Assembly: GCA_019448385.1 (NCBI GenBank)
Contig: JAGTXO010000004.1
Coordinates: forward strand, 1-64,000
Length of the DNA stretch: 64,000 nucleotides
From: Diacronema lutheri
Taxonomy: Eukaryota; Haptophyta; Pavlovophyceae; Pavlovales; Pavlovaceae
Direction: 5' to 3'
Shown here: in pieces, positions 41,316 to 52,244 of the stretch
Position numbering within the stretch: position 1 is the first letter of the stretch
Layout of the letters: every line of letters starts with the position of its first letter
Program-made: the position numbers and the translations under genes
Notes under the pieces: generated by a model
Told to the model about the DNA's origin: nothing
The model's input: the letters and a program-made list of their open reading frames with translations, nothing else
Database searches by the model: none

Positions 41316-44243
41316 GCGGAGGCGGGGTACAGCGAGCTGCTCCGCGCGCTCGAGCGCGACGCCGCCGCCGCCGACCTGCTGGCCGCGTGCAACGCGTCCG
41401 AGCGCTCGCAGCTCCTCGGCGCTTTCGCATCGACAGCCGAGCTGCACGGCGCCGAAGGCGCGGACGGCGTCGACGCGGCCGCGCTGCGCCTGCTCGCGCG
41501 CGGCGCGGCGGCGGCGCGCGCGGACGGTGGCGCGCACCTCGCGCGCATGGGCGACTACGAGCTCAGCGCGGTGCTCTCGGCAGTCGCGCGCGGCGCCGCG
41601 GCCGCGGCGGCACTTGCGCGGCGCGCGCCGGCCGACGGCGGCGGCGCGTTCGCCGCGCGGCGCGACGCGGCGGAGGCGGCGTGCGAGCGCGAGCGCGAGC
41701 GCGCGTGCGAGGCGATGGGTCAGGAGGCGGCGGCGCTTTTCACCGCCGCGGCGGCCGTCGTCGGCGCGCGCGTGCGCCTCGGCGCGATGGCCGACTCCGC
41801 GCTCGTTGCGACGATCGGCGCGTACGGCGCGGAAAGCGTTCGCGCCGAGCGTGCCGAGCGCGCGGCGGCTGAGGCGGAGGCGGGAGGCGCGCTCGACGCC
41901 GAGGCGGGCGAACGCGCGCGGCGCAGCGCCGCCAACGCGCGCGCCGCGCGCGTGGCCGTGCTGCACGCGGCCGGCGCGCAGCTCGCCGCGCGCTCGGCCG
42001 CGGCCGACGCGCGCGGCGCGGCGGCCGATGGGTGCGCGCCGCGCGCGCGTGCGCAGCCGCCCGTCAAGGCGCTCACCGTCGCGCTCGCGTACGCGCGCGC
42101 GCGCCAAAGACCGCCACGCGCGCTGCGCGCGTGGCTGCACGCGCAAACCGTCGTGCACGCCGCCAACTTCTCCGCGCGCGAGCTCGTACTGGTTGCTCGC
42201 TCGCTCGCCATCTGCGCGCCCACCGAGTCGAGCGCCTTCCACGCGCTGCACGCGAGCGCGCTCGCGCGCACGCGCGCGCGCGAGCTGAGCGTGATCGAGC
42301 AGATTGACGTCGCGTGGGCACTCGCGCAGGCGGCATCGGCAGAGCCGCGCGCGCGCCGCGCGCGCGGCCGCGCGCTCCCGCCGGACGCGGCGGAGGCGGA
42401 GGCGCAGGCGGAGGCGCGCGCGCCGGCTGCTCCGTCGCTCCGCGCGCTGCTGCGCGGGTCGGAGCTGCTCGCGCGGCTCGCGCGCGACGTCGACCCCGCG
42501 TCGTGCACCGGCGCGCAGCTGGTCGAGCTGGCGTGGGTCTTCAAGGCCGCCGCGCACCCGGGCGCGCGCGCGCTGCTCGAGCGCGCGCTGCCGAGCGTGT
42601 GCGCGGCCGCACCGCACCTCGAGCCGCACCAGCTCGCGTGCGTGCTTTACGCGTACGCGGCCGTGCGTGTGCCCGGCGCGGCCGAGTGTCTCTTCCGCGC
42701 GCTCGCGCCGCGCCCGCCGCACGCGCGCCGCGCCGCACGCGCGAGCGCGCCCAGCGCGGACGGCAGGCTCAACGATGGCGGCGCCGCCGTTGAAGCGGCC
42801 ACCGGCGCTGCCAGCGAGCCGGTCGACGCGTACCCGACAAGCAGCGACGCGCTGCGCAGCTTCTCGTCGCTCTCCCTCTCGCACCTCGCGCTCGCGTACG
42901 CGCTCGGCGACGCGCATTCTGCGCACACGGCCGCGCTCGTCGCGCGCGTCGCCGACGCGGCCGTCTCGCGCGCGCGCGACGGTGGTCTCAACGTGCACGA
43001 CACGGCGGGCCTCGTCTGGGCGTGCAACCGGGTGCGCATGAAGCTGCCGGCTGCTCCCTGCGCGCCAGCGCGCGAGGGCCGGCGCCCGCACGCGTCGCGC
43101 CTCACGCGCCGCGCGCGCCGCGCGCCCTGCCCGCCGCGCGCAGGCGGGCGTTTCGCACCCGGCGCTGCTGCGCGCAATTGCCGAGCGGGCGCTCGAGCTG
43201 CCGGCGGGATCGCGCGAGCTCGCCTCGCCGCTTGGCCTCGCGCGCGCGCACGAGAGCGTCGCCGATGCTGCTGACGAGGACGACGAGACCGGCGACGAGC
43301 GCGAGGCGCGCATGGACGCGCGCACCACGCGCTCGCTCAGCAAGCTGCTCTGGGTGGGCGCGACCCGAAACCCGCACCCCGCACCATCGCGCGCCGCGCT
43401 CGCACCGGGCGCCAGCGCCGACGCCCGCGCCGCTGCGCCCGTGCCCGCACCGCCCCTTCTCCCAATTGAACCTGCCCCACCTCCCCCTTCCTCCCTTGCC
43501 CCCTTCCTCTCCGGCGCGCGTCTCCGCCTTAGGCGTGGTCGGAGGCGGACGGGCTCGCGCCGCTCTGCGAGCGCACGCGCGCGCTGCTGCCCGAGGTTGG
43601 TCGCCGGCTCCTGCCGCGGCTGCACACCCTGAGCGACCTCGACTTTGCAAAGCTCGCCGTCTCCCTCGCCGCGGCCGACGCGCCGCCGAGCGCGCGCGCA
43701 CAGACGTTCGCAGAGCTCGCGCGCGAGGCGCGCGCGCGCGACGGCCAGCTCAGGCCGCCGGCGCTTGCGCTGCTCGCGCGCGCCTTCGCCACCGCGCGCG
43801 TGCATGATGAACGCCTTCTCGGCGCGATCGCCCTCTCGGCGCGCGGGCAGCTCGGCCTGCGGTTCGGTTTGGCAGACCTCGCGCACCTCGCGTGGGCGGT
43901 GGCGACGGTAGGCGCTGACCCGCGCGCACCGCACGGCTTCCCGCACGGCGACGAGCTGCTCGCCGAGTTGGCGCGCGTGCTTGGCGCGCGCGTCGCGCTC
44001 GCGCCCGACGCTCTGAGCGCGCTCAGCCAGCGCGAGGCCGCGCAGCTCGTCTGGGCGCTCGCGATCGACGGCCAGCTCGCGCCCGCCGAGCTGGCGAGCG
44101 CGCTCTTCGCGGCCGTCGTGACGACGCCCGTCGAGCGCGACGCGGTCGCGCGCGGCGCGGCGCCGGCGCGCGAGCACGCGCTCGTGCGCATCGAAGTGCG
44201 CCGAGGGCGCGGCGCGCTCGCCTCAGTTCCCAGTGACGACTGA
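40278..44243 (+). CDS. Octotricopeptide-like (OPR/FASTK-type) organelle RNA-binding protein
   Basis: Three exons, 40278-43031, 43144-43353 and 43533-44243, all joined in phase 0 (CGG|GTGCGC...GCAG|GCG; TGG|GTGGGC...TTAG|GCG), give 1224 residues. The start MWLRSLAAGRAPLGARAAAR is arginine-rich without acids, a typical mitochondrial or plastid presequence. Degenerate helical repeats with an L-x3-A-W-A-x2 core run through the protein: LANVAYACARL, LSNSAWAYAHV, LANAAWAFAAARV, LVELAWVFKAA, LSKLLWAWSEA (across intron 2), LAHLAWAVATVG, AAQLVWALAIDG. OPR and FASTK-like proteins bind and process organelle RNAs. A polyglycine insert (GGC repeats, 41280-41316) interrupts one repeat. No clear RAP domain is seen at the C-terminus. 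Confidence 0.78.
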
Positions 44244-44453
44244 CATGACACTTTTGGAATCGGCGATGATTTCCCGCCCGCTGTGCCATGCAGCGCGCGC
44301 ACTCTCGACGGGAAAACCGAGCCAATATATTTTCCTCTCGTGCCCACTCGCTCCTGCGAGCGTGGCCCCGAACGCCAACCCCTGCCCCGCTTCCATCGTG
44401 CACACGCAGCTGCCCCGCACGCGCTCGCGCTCGGGCCGCGCCAACGGCCGCTC

Positions 44454-46220
44454 CTAGGCGCGCGGCGGCGCCGCGCCGCCACCGCGCTCGATCATCTGGT
44501 CGATCTGCGCATGCTTCGCCGCGAGGATGTCCCACGCGGCCGATGGCTTAGCCACCGGCGCGCCCGCAGCCTGCGTCGGCGCAGGCGCCGGCGGTGACAG
44601 CTGCGCCGCCGGCTGCGCGCGCGGCTGGGTGGGCGGCGGAAGGTACCTTGGCACCGGCGGCGCGGACTGGACCGGCTGCGGCGCTGCAACAGCCGCGGCG
44701 GCGGCTGCCGCAACCACGCTGCCCTTCGCCTGCGCTGAGGCTGCCGCCGCGCCGCGCGCCGACCAATCGCGTGCCCACGGCTCGTCCGGAGACGGCACAA
44801 CGGGCGGGAGCGGCTCGACGAGCGCCTTGACGAATGCGACGATGGCGACGACGGGCAGCTTGAGCACCGCGCCCGCCGCGCGGCCGGCCGCCGCCGCGAT
44901 GGTGCGCGCGCCTGACTCGCTGCTGCGCTCGGCGTCCGTGCGGCCAATCGCGCCGCCGGCCGCTGCGCTCAGATACGGGTACACCGGCGACAGTGGCGAG
45001 GGCGCGGCAAGTTGCGAGCGCGTGGGCAGCTGCACGACCTGCGGCAGCGACGGCGCGCGCGCCGGTTCGCGCGCCTCCGCCGCGCGCTCCGCCGCGCGCC
45101 AGCTCGCCGCGCGCAGCTCGGCGGCAAGCGGGCCCCGACCGGCCACACCCGCGCCGCCCGCGGCGCGCGGCGACGCGGCGTACGCGGCCGGGCGGTCCGA
45201 TGCGCTGGTGGTCTGCGACGCGCTCCCCGCGCGCGACGCGGCGAAGCGCTGCGCGAGCGCGCCCGGCGCGAAGCGCGCCGGCTGCGCATCGGCCGCGCGT
45301 GCGTCCGCGGCGGCGGCGCCGTTGTCGTCGGAGGCGGGAAGCGGCGTGTCGGGTGGCAGAGGTTCGGGCGGCGACGGCGGGCGCTTGTAGAAGGAGCGCG
45401 GCGGCGGGAAGCGGCGGTCGGCGGGCTCGGCCTGCGCCACCGCGCCGACGCGTGCCTCGCCGTACCACCATCCGTCGTCAGGCGGCGCGGCGGGCGGCGC
45501 GGTCGGGGGCTGGGGCGCGGCCCAGCCCCCGGCAGCATCGCGCGCCGGGTACGCTGTGATTGAGTCCGCGCCAAAAGGCGCAGGCTCGGCGGCGGGGCTG
45601 AGGTACGAGCGTTGGCCGTTGATCTGCGCTGCCGCCGCCTTCACCGCCGTCCAGCTGCGAGCGTCCTCGGCCGCCGACGCGAGTCGGCGGCCGTTGCCGG
45701 CCGTCGGGTCGAGGTCGCGCAGCGAGAGGGGCGCGCTCTGCTGCGCGAGCGTCGCGGCAATGCGCTTCTCGCGCTCGGCGCGCTTGCGCGCGACGAGGTC
45801 GCGCCACGCCTCCTCGAGCTTCTGCTGGTCGCCCTTCTCGCGCAGGCCGTCAAACATGGCCATCTCGGAGACGGGCACGCGCAGCAGCTCGGCCGGGGCT
45901 TGCAGCTCGCGGCGCACGCGCGCGCGGCGCACGAGCGTGCGCACGAGCGCCACCAGGACGATAACGATCAGCAGGCCGGTCGACAGCACGTCCACGGGCG
46001 CGCGCGACGGCGGCGCCACCTTGGCCACCGCGCGCGCCGCCGCCGGCGCGATCGGCAGCACGAGCAGCGCCAGAGGCGGCGCCTGCCGAGCGCCGAGGCA
46101 GGCGCTGTCTTCCGTGCCGCCAAAACCAGCGCGTGCGGGCGGCGGGCAGCCGAGCGCGCGGAGCCGGTTGAACGACGCCGCGACTCTGCCGCACGACAGG
46201 ATTGGCTTCGTGCTGGGCAT
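44454..46220 (-). CDS. Uncharacterised membrane-anchored, proline/alanine-rich protein
   Basis: 588 residues, no intron needed. A hydrophobic stretch (APPLALLVLPIAPAAARA, about residue 47) is followed by a strong TM helix (VLSTGLLIVIVLVALVRTLV, about 78-97) with basic residues on its C-side. Next comes a charged helical region (GDQQKLEEAWRDLVARKRAE). The remaining 400 residues are low complexity, with FPPPRSFYKRP and similar motifs, and the end is helical (AWDILAAKHAQIDQMIERGG). The two N-terminal hydrophobic segments could be a signal peptide plus an anchor, as in a plastid or endomembrane protein. No family recognised. Convergent with the OPR-like gene, 210 bp apart. Confidence 0.6.
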   Translation of the reverse strand: MPSTKPILSCGRVAASFNRLRALGCPPPARAGFGGTEDSACLGARQAPPLALLVLPIAPAAARAVAKVAPPSRAPVDVLSTGLLIVIVLVALVRTLVRRARVRRELQAPAELLRVPVSEMAMFDGLREKGDQQKLEEAWRDLVARKRAEREKRIAATLAQQSAPLSLRDLDPTAGNGRRLASAAEDARSWTAVKAAAAQINGQRSYLSPAAEPAPFGADSITAYPARDAAGGWAAPQPPTAPPAAPPDDGWWYGEARVGAVAQAEPADRRFPPPRSFYKRPPSPPEPLPPDTPLPASDDNGAAAADARAADAQPARFAPGALAQRFAASRAGSASQTTSASDRPAAYAASPRAAGGAGVAGRGPLAAELRAASWRAAERAAEAREPARAPSLPQVVQLPTRSQLAAPSPLSPVYPYLSAAAGGAIGRTDAERSSESGARTIAAAAGRAAGAVLKLPVVAIVAFVKALVEPLPPVVPSPDEPWARDWSARGAAAASAQAKGSVVAAAAAAAVAAPQPVQSAPPVPRYLPPPTQPRAQPAAQLSPPAPAPTQAAGAPVAKPSAAWDILAAKHAQIDQMIERGGGAAPPRA

Positions 46221-46961
46221 TCGCGTCCTCGGGCGTGGGGCGTTTCACTTTTACGTATGGGGTTCCGGGCCCCCGCGTGTCGGACCTCGCGCCATCGTTC
46301 CCGGGCCCAATGCTGCGCGGCGCGGCGCGGTGTCGCGCGACGCGAGCCGTGCGCGCCGGCGTGCGCGTGCCCGTGCTCGCGGCGCCACGCCGTGGCTCTG
46401 CGCGACCCGCTCTCCGAGCCGCTGGCCTCTCCGCTCCGCGCGTCCTCTGCATCCGGTGCGCGCGGCGCGGCGCGCATCGTCGCGGCGCGCATCATCCCGC
46501 GCCGCGCGCCCCCGCGCGCACCGCACGCACGCCCCCGACCGCTCACCGCGAGACGCGCGCGTGCGCGCGCGCACACGCATTGGCGTAGGGCTGCTCTGAC
46601 CAACCTGGGCGGCATCTCCGCAGCGTCCGGCTTGGTCTCCAGCGCGCTGCACACGCTGGGAGACGGAGACGACGCGGAGTCGTGCTAGCGCTGCGGGCTG
46701 GTGGGGCACATGCCGCCACACCAGCCCTTCCGACCGGCGCTTGCGGAGCAAAGGCTGCCGCTCCACCAGGCATGACCTCGCGTTTTGCCGCTCGTGTGGG
46801 CACCATGCGCGCGCGCGACTGCGCCATCACGTGATCGGGCGTGCGTCGCACGGGTCGGCAAGTGCCCGGCGTCGCCGTCGACGACGGTACGGACACAGGC
46901 TAGAATCGGACGCGCTTTTCACAGCGCGCTTGCATTCCGGCCTCCCGCTTGTCGCGCTATG
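46221..46961 (+). other. Intergenic region with a possible small plus-strand gene
   Basis: 741 bases. The frame from about 46580 to 46687 (ALTNLGGISAASGLVSSALH to DGDDAESC-stop) reads like protein, and the same frame just after the stop continues RCGLVGHMPPHQPFRPAL to a TGA at 46770. The C-x2-C-G-x2-G-H spacing across the TAG recalls half a zinc knuckle. An intron ending at that TAG could remove it, but I cannot place its donor. Weak evidence; no start was found. Confidence 0.22.
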
Positions 46962-49321
46962 TCAAAAGGTGATGCCAAAACTCGTGAAGAGCACGTCATC
47001 CACTTGCCGCCAGATGCCCGAAATGAACCCGGTCAAAAGCAGCGTGCCGAGCGCGCGCAGGCGCGACGACGTGATCGAGACGCCGAGCAGCTTGAACGGT
47101 TTAAACATGTCGACGTTGCGGGTCTTGCGCACGATGGCGGTCAGTTGGAAGTCCGTCTCCTCGAGCGCGCGCAGCTCGTGCGAGAGCGCGGCAGTCTCGA
47201 GCTCGGCGTGCAGGCGCGCGGCCATGCGCAGCTGCCTGATCGCCATGCGCAACTCCACCTGCGTGCTCTCGAGCACCTCAGCGTGCTCCTACGCGCGCGC
47301 GCACGTAGCGGGCGGGGCGGCGCGAGTGGGCGCGGGGCGGCGCGCGTGGGCGCGGGGGGGCGCGCGTGGCGCGCGCCGCGCGTCGCGGCGCACGTCGAGC
47401 GCGATATTGATGTCACACGCGCGACTCATCGCCACCCATATGAAGCCGCTCAGCCACGTGACCGAGAGCGCCGAGAGGATATCGAGCGCGGAGATGACGT
47501 AGTCCTGCGGCTCGTCGCCCACGTGGAAGGCGACCCACTCCCACATGAACATGGCGCAGAGTCCGAGGTCGAGGAGCGCGACGGGCAGGAGGAGCGAGTT
47601 GAACGGGCGCACCTCCGCCGAGAGGCAGCGCATACGCAGGTACGTGATCAGCTCGAACCACGTCGACAGGTTGACCGCGTCGCGCAGGTCGAGCGTCACG
47701 CGCACGCCGGAATCGGACGCGAGGTCCGGTCGGACACTCGCTGTAAGACCGCGCAGCAGCAGCTTGCGGAACTGGAGCATGTCGAGGAAGGCGGTGAGCG
47801 TGAGCAACACGATGAGCAGCGACGGCACGCCGTACGCGATGTTCACCGCGACCACAAAGCGCGAGGCCGCGTGCTCGCCCAGGTAGGGCAGGCCGTGCAC
47901 CGCGTGCCGCACGAGGCACGGGATCGCGGGCGAGGTCAAGGCAATCGCGATGGCGAGCGCGCCGGAGCGCGGCTGCTGGAAGCGCGTGCGGAACCACTCG
48001 GCCGAGAAGAGCTGCTGTGAGTCGAAGGAGAGCGAGTGCGTGACGCGGTCGAGCGCGTCGGGCTGGTCTGTGTCGTAGTAGCGGTCGGCCGCGCGCTCGG
48101 CGAGCGGAAGCTCAGGCTCGCGGAGCAGCGCGTCGGGCCCGACGGCGACGCGCGAGGCGAGCGTGCCGATCGTGAGCGCCGACGCGCGCGACGCGTGCGC
48201 TGCGCGCGCCTGCGCGTGCGCCGCGCGGTCGAGCACGAGCGTGGCGCCCGCCTTCAGCGCGTTCGCGGTCGTCGGGTGCGCGAGCGGCGGCGGCAGGTCC
48301 GGCACGAGGCCCTCGGGGCGCGCGTAGGTGTGCTCGAGGTACTGGAGCAGCTCGTACGCCCACACGTGCCGCGGCGCCTCCTGCGGCACGCCGTACACCG
48401 AGACGCCGAGCCGCTGCAGCAGGATACGGTTTCGCGCAAAGCGAGCGGTGAAACGCTTTTGCACGCGCAGCCGCCGCCACGCGTGCAGCTGGTCGGCGCG
48501 GAGGAGGAACCAGCCGCGACCGATGGAGAAGGCCTTGAGCACGCACATGAGCGTGATCGCGAGCGCCGGACAGAAGCACTCGAACGTCGAGACCCGGTCC
48601 TCGCGCAGCTCGCTCCAGCGCAGCGCGAGGAGCACGAGCGGCGCGTAGCCGAGGACGAACACCGCCTCGAAGAGCAGCACGACGGCGGGGCTGAGGCCGC
48701 GCGGGCCGAGGCCGGCGAGCCGGTGCGCGTTGAGCGCGAAGAGCGGCCATGTGATCGGCGCGAGCGCGCACAGCAGCATCACCCACAGCGCGCTCGGCAG
48801 CGGCGGCGCGCGCGCCTCGTCCTCGACGCCGTACAGCTTGTTGATCCGCTTGCGCGTGAGTGCGAGCGACTTGTCGTCCGAGATGACGTGGAGGAAGGCG
48901 AGAAGCTCCGCGTAGTTGAGCCGCTTGCCAACCGACTGCCCAAACTGCCGGTCGACGCACAGCCGCACGTCCTGATGCGAGACGCGAAGCGCGTTGAGGA
49001 GCGCGATCATGTCGTCGCGACCGACGCGCCCGCCGAGCGTGGCCCACACATGCTGACAGAGCGACGCGACCGGATCGAATTCTTCCTGCGCGCGCGCGAG
49101 GAGCGGACAGACCGTGAGCCCACGGTCGACCGGCTGCCATGCGCGCGCGATGCGCGCGCGCGCGAGCGCGCCTGCAAAAAGGCGGCGAGCGAGAGCGAGT
49201 AGAGCTCGCGCTCGGCCGGCGCCAGCCGATCGATGCCATGGGCTTCGCTGCGATCTTCCGACTGCTCCTCCGGCAGCCGCCGCCACCCGCTCAGGCGGTA
49301 CTTTCGGGCCTTGGGGGGCAT
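46962..49321 (-). CDS. Uncharacterised multi-pass (about 8 TM) membrane protein
   Basis: Three exons: 49321-49172, 49085-47394 and 47288-46962, giving 722 residues. Intron 1 (86 bp) is GC-AG (TTGCAG|GCGCGC...GCGCAG|GAAGAA); intron 2 (106 bp) is GT-AG. Both are in phase 0. The N-terminus MPPKARKYRLSGWRRLPEEQ is basic. A soluble helical region (CQHVWATLGGRVGRDDMIAL, LNYAELLAFLHVISDD) resembles EF-hand-like helices without clear calcium loops. About eight hydrophobic segments follow (LWVMLLCALAPITWPLFAL, VAVNIAYGVPSLLIVLLTL, ALDILSALSVTWLSGFIWVA), the last in exon 3 (LGTLLLTGFISGIW). I do not recognise the family; a channel or transporter-like protein is possible. Divergent from the GDPD gene, 122 bp apart. 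Confidence 0.7.
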
Positions 49322-49443
49322 GCGCGCTCGCCGCTGCAGGCGACCGACGGGGGTGATCAAGAAAGGCGAGCCACTTTTTCGTTTCTGGGACCAAAGTCTA
49401 AAATGAAAAAAGCGAGCACCGAAATCTTAAATCTAGGATACAA

Positions 49444-50496
49444 ATGGTTACGCACGATGGCGGGAGCCCGCCGCCGATGCTTGACCTGCTCGGGTGGCTC
49501 GCGGGCGTGCTCGGGTGGCTCGCGGGCGCAACGACGGCGCTCGTGTCGTCGTTGCTCGCCGAGCTATTGCAGCGTGTGCACGATTTGTTTGTCTGGAGGA
49601 TGTTTGACCTGCTCGCCTGGCGGCTGATGCCCGCGGGGCGGACGCTCGGCTGCTCGATGGCGCTCATTGCGCACCGCGGCGCGTCCGCGGCGCACCCTGA
49701 AAACACGATGCGCGCCATGCTCGCCGCGCTCGACGCGGGCGCACACGGCGTGGAGTACGACCTGCAGCAGCTCGCTGATGGCACGCTCATCGTGTTGCAC
49801 GACGAGACGCTGCGCCGCACCGCGAGGCGCGGCGTGTTGCCCGCGGACGATCGGCTGCTCGACATGCCGGTCGGCGAGCTCCGGCTCACGGAGCTCGAGC
49901 GCGTCGACGTGGGCGGCGGCTCGCCGCCGACGTTCGAGCGGATGCTCGCCACGCTGCTCGCGCGCGACTCGAGCCGCCTCTCCTTTGCCGAGTTGAAGCG
50001 GGGCTCGGGCGGCGCGATGGTCGCCGAGGCGCTGCGGATCGCGCGCAAGCTCGGCGCAGGCCCGCAGTCGGTTGTGTGGATCTCGTTTGACGCGGAAGTG
50101 TGCGCGCAGCTCAAGCGCGCGGCGCCCGAGTACCGCGTGCTCCTCCTCGGCCTTGGCGCGCGAGAGCACGACGTGCGCGCCCTGCTCGAGCGCGCGCACG
50201 CGCTCGGCCTCGACGGCATCGACGCGGGCGCACACCCGGGCGCGCTCACGCCCGCGGTCGTGCGCGACGCGCACGCGCGCGGGATGCTTGTCGCCGCGTG
50301 GGTGTACAAGGCGCCGGCCGCGAACGATCGCGAGGGGGTCTGGGAGTACATGCACCGCGCGGACGTCGACTTCTTCACGACCAACTGGCCGGACACCGTG
50401 GCAGGATGGGCCGACCGCACCAACGGCGGCCGCGCGCCTCATGCACAGACGACGGCGCGCATCGATCCGGGTCGCAACCTTGAGATTGCCCGGTGA
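49444..50496 (+). CDS. Glycerophosphodiester phosphodiesterase (GDPD)
   Basis: 350 residues, no intron. The catalytic set is complete: HRGAS (His about residue 77) followed by PENT, VEYDLQQLADGT (the metal-binding E-x-D), and LHDETLRRT. The later SFAELKRG and the C-terminal FFTTNWPDT complete the TIM-barrel family pattern. GDPDs hydrolyse glycerophosphodiesters to glycerol 3-phosphate and an alcohol, in phospholipid turnover and phosphate scavenging. Residues 12-65 are hydrophobic with a duplicated GWLAG segment, suggesting a membrane anchor. A 21-base A run follows the stop after one G. Convergent with the next gene, 36 bp apart. Confidence 0.92.
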   Translation: MVTHDGGSPPPMLDLLGWLAGVLGWLAGATTALVSSLLAELLQRVHDLFVWRMFDLLAWRLMPAGRTLGCSMALIAHRGASAAHPENTMRAMLAALDAGAHGVEYDLQQLADGTLIVLHDETLRRTARRGVLPADDRLLDMPVGELRLTELERVDVGGGSPPTFERMLATLLARDSSRLSFAELKRGSGGAMVAEALRIARKLGAGPQSVVWISFDAEVCAQLKRAAPEYRVLLLGLGAREHDVRALLERAHALGLDGIDAGAHPGALTPAVVRDAHARGMLVAAWVYKAPAANDREGVWEYMHRADVDFFTTNWPDTVAGWADRTNGGRAPHAQTTARIDPGRNLEIAR

Positions 50497-50532
50497 GAAA
50501 AAAAAAAAAAAAAAAAACGCCACTGAAACGCT

Positions 50533-52159
50533 TCAGCCGCGCCCACGCGTGAGCGGCGCAAGCTCTGCGATGACAATGCAGTGATCAGATGGGAAGCCGA
50601 GGCCGGGCAGCACGAGCTCGTGCGGGTAGCTGTTGGCGCCCGTGTTGTCGCGCGTGCAGCCGCTCAGCTCGAACGCGCCCGCCGAGCAGAGAATATGGTC
50701 CTGAGCGGCACGTACGCGCGTAGCGTGCTCAGACGCGTGGGCGCTCCCCGCGTGCATCGCGCGCGTCGCGGGCGCACACCTTTGGGTTGCGGTCGCCACG
50801 CGCGGCCATGTGCGCATGCTGCACCGCCTTGTTGAGCTGCGGCTGCAGGTAGGTGCGCGCGTTGTACGTCGTGAGCGCGCCCGCCCAACGCGCCTCGGCG
50901 GGCCAGCAGTTGAGCAGGCCCGCCGCGGAGCAGTCGACGCCAAAGCGCTCGGCGAGGTAAAACTTGGCGCCGTCGAGCGTACCATCCGCGTTCAGGTACG
51001 TGTTCGCGTCCAGCCCGACGATCAGCGCGAGCGGCCGCCCCGCGTCTGCCTCGCGCGCGCCATATTCGCCGAGCGCGGCGACGACGTCTGCTGTCTGCAG
51101 CCCGTTCGTGTCGCCGTGGAAGGAGGCGACGAGGTACGTGGCACCGGGCGCGCCGGCCTCGCCGCCCGTGCCGCGCACGGTGAACGCGAGAAGGTCGCCC
51201 GGCGCAAGCCCGCAGCCCGGCGCGAGCGCGCGCACGTCGGCCGTGACCTCGCGCACCGAGTCGCGCTTGAAGCTCGATGCGCTGAGCACGACTATCGAGT
51301 TTTGGTCGCGCGACGGGTCGAGGCTTTCGGGCAGCACGACGAAGCGCGAGGGTGCAAGCTGCTGCTCGAGCAGCCGCGCGAGCGCAGCCGACGCCTCCTG
51401 CACGCAGAAGACGTCCACGGACGCGTGCGTGCGGCCGATGAGCTCAGCCGTGCGCTCGAGTTTGCCGACGATGAGCGTCTCGACGAGCTGCTGCTTGAGG
51501 GGCAACCAGGAGGAGGGCGCGAGGGTGTTGAGCACATGCACAAGGATTGCGTCGAAGAGCGCGAGGCAGAGCAGCTGCAGCGGCAGCGAGATGCGCTCCT
51601 CCTCCTCGCTCACGTCCGGGTACTTTTGTCGGATGATCGGCACGAGGAGCTCGACCGGACGCTTCCGCGCGGGGCGACCATCGCGGCCGGCGAGCTCGAG
51701 GGGCGTGTCAAAGAAAAAGGCGAGCCATTGCGCCCACCACTCCGCCGTCGAGCGCATTGGCCCCGTGAAGCTGTTAATCACCGCAGGGCGCGGGTGCGAC
51801 GAGCCGTCCGCCGCTGTGATCGTGTTCGTGAAGCGGTCGGGCATCGACGCGAGGCGCTTCTTGCCGAGCGACGCGTCCTTGAGGAAGCCGGTGACGATGC
51901 GCCGCTTGCAAAAATCCGCCTGCCACAGCGCCTCCGTCTCCGCCACGCCCGCCCACCCCTCTGCCGCCATGCGCGCCTTGAGGTCAGCAAACATGCCGTC
52001 CGAGAAGACGGAGCCAACAGCCACGTCCTGCTCGCCCGGCTGGAGGATGAAATGCTCGACCGCCTGCATCAACCGCGTGTACTCGGGGTCCGGGTGCGTC
52101 AGCCAGTACTCGAACGGATTCTGGTTGACCGCCGCGACATTCCACGTCGCGACGCGCAT
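50533..52159 (-). CDS. Endonuclease/exonuclease/phosphatase (DNase I-fold) family protein
   Basis: Two exons, 52159-50780 and 50700-50533, with a 79-bp GT-AG intron (CCAAAG|GTGTGC...GCTCAG|GACCAT), 515 residues. Start MRVATWNVAAVNQNPFEY holds the N-terminal Asn of the EEP fold. FCVQEAS (Glu about 255), GLDANTY (D-x-N about 379) and GLGFPSDHCIV (Asp-His, exon 2) supply the remaining catalytic residues. The splice is supported because it brings in the SDH motif without which the fold would be incomplete. Long inserts between residues 50 and 220 are unlike short exonucleases. The substrate (phosphoinositide, sphingolipid, nucleotide or RNA) cannot be told. Divergent from the TBC gene, 85 bp between ATGs. 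Confidence 0.85.
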
Positions 52160-52244
52160 CTCTGCCCGCGAGACCGCGAAATCGAAAATGAGAAGCACGT
52201 CCGTCACCGCGTCACAGGGGCCGTGGGTACGGTGTGGCCGTGGG

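Noticed and set aside
45556-46688. Long plus-strand ORFs antisense to the membrane-anchored protein
   Set aside because: Composition is typical of shadow frames; only the short stretch after 46560 looked protein-like and is listed separately.
47289-47393. C-terminal tail read through intron 2 of the membrane protein gene
   Set aside because: The tail is arginine/alanine-rich and ends abruptly; splicing restores a helical domain with a final TM segment.
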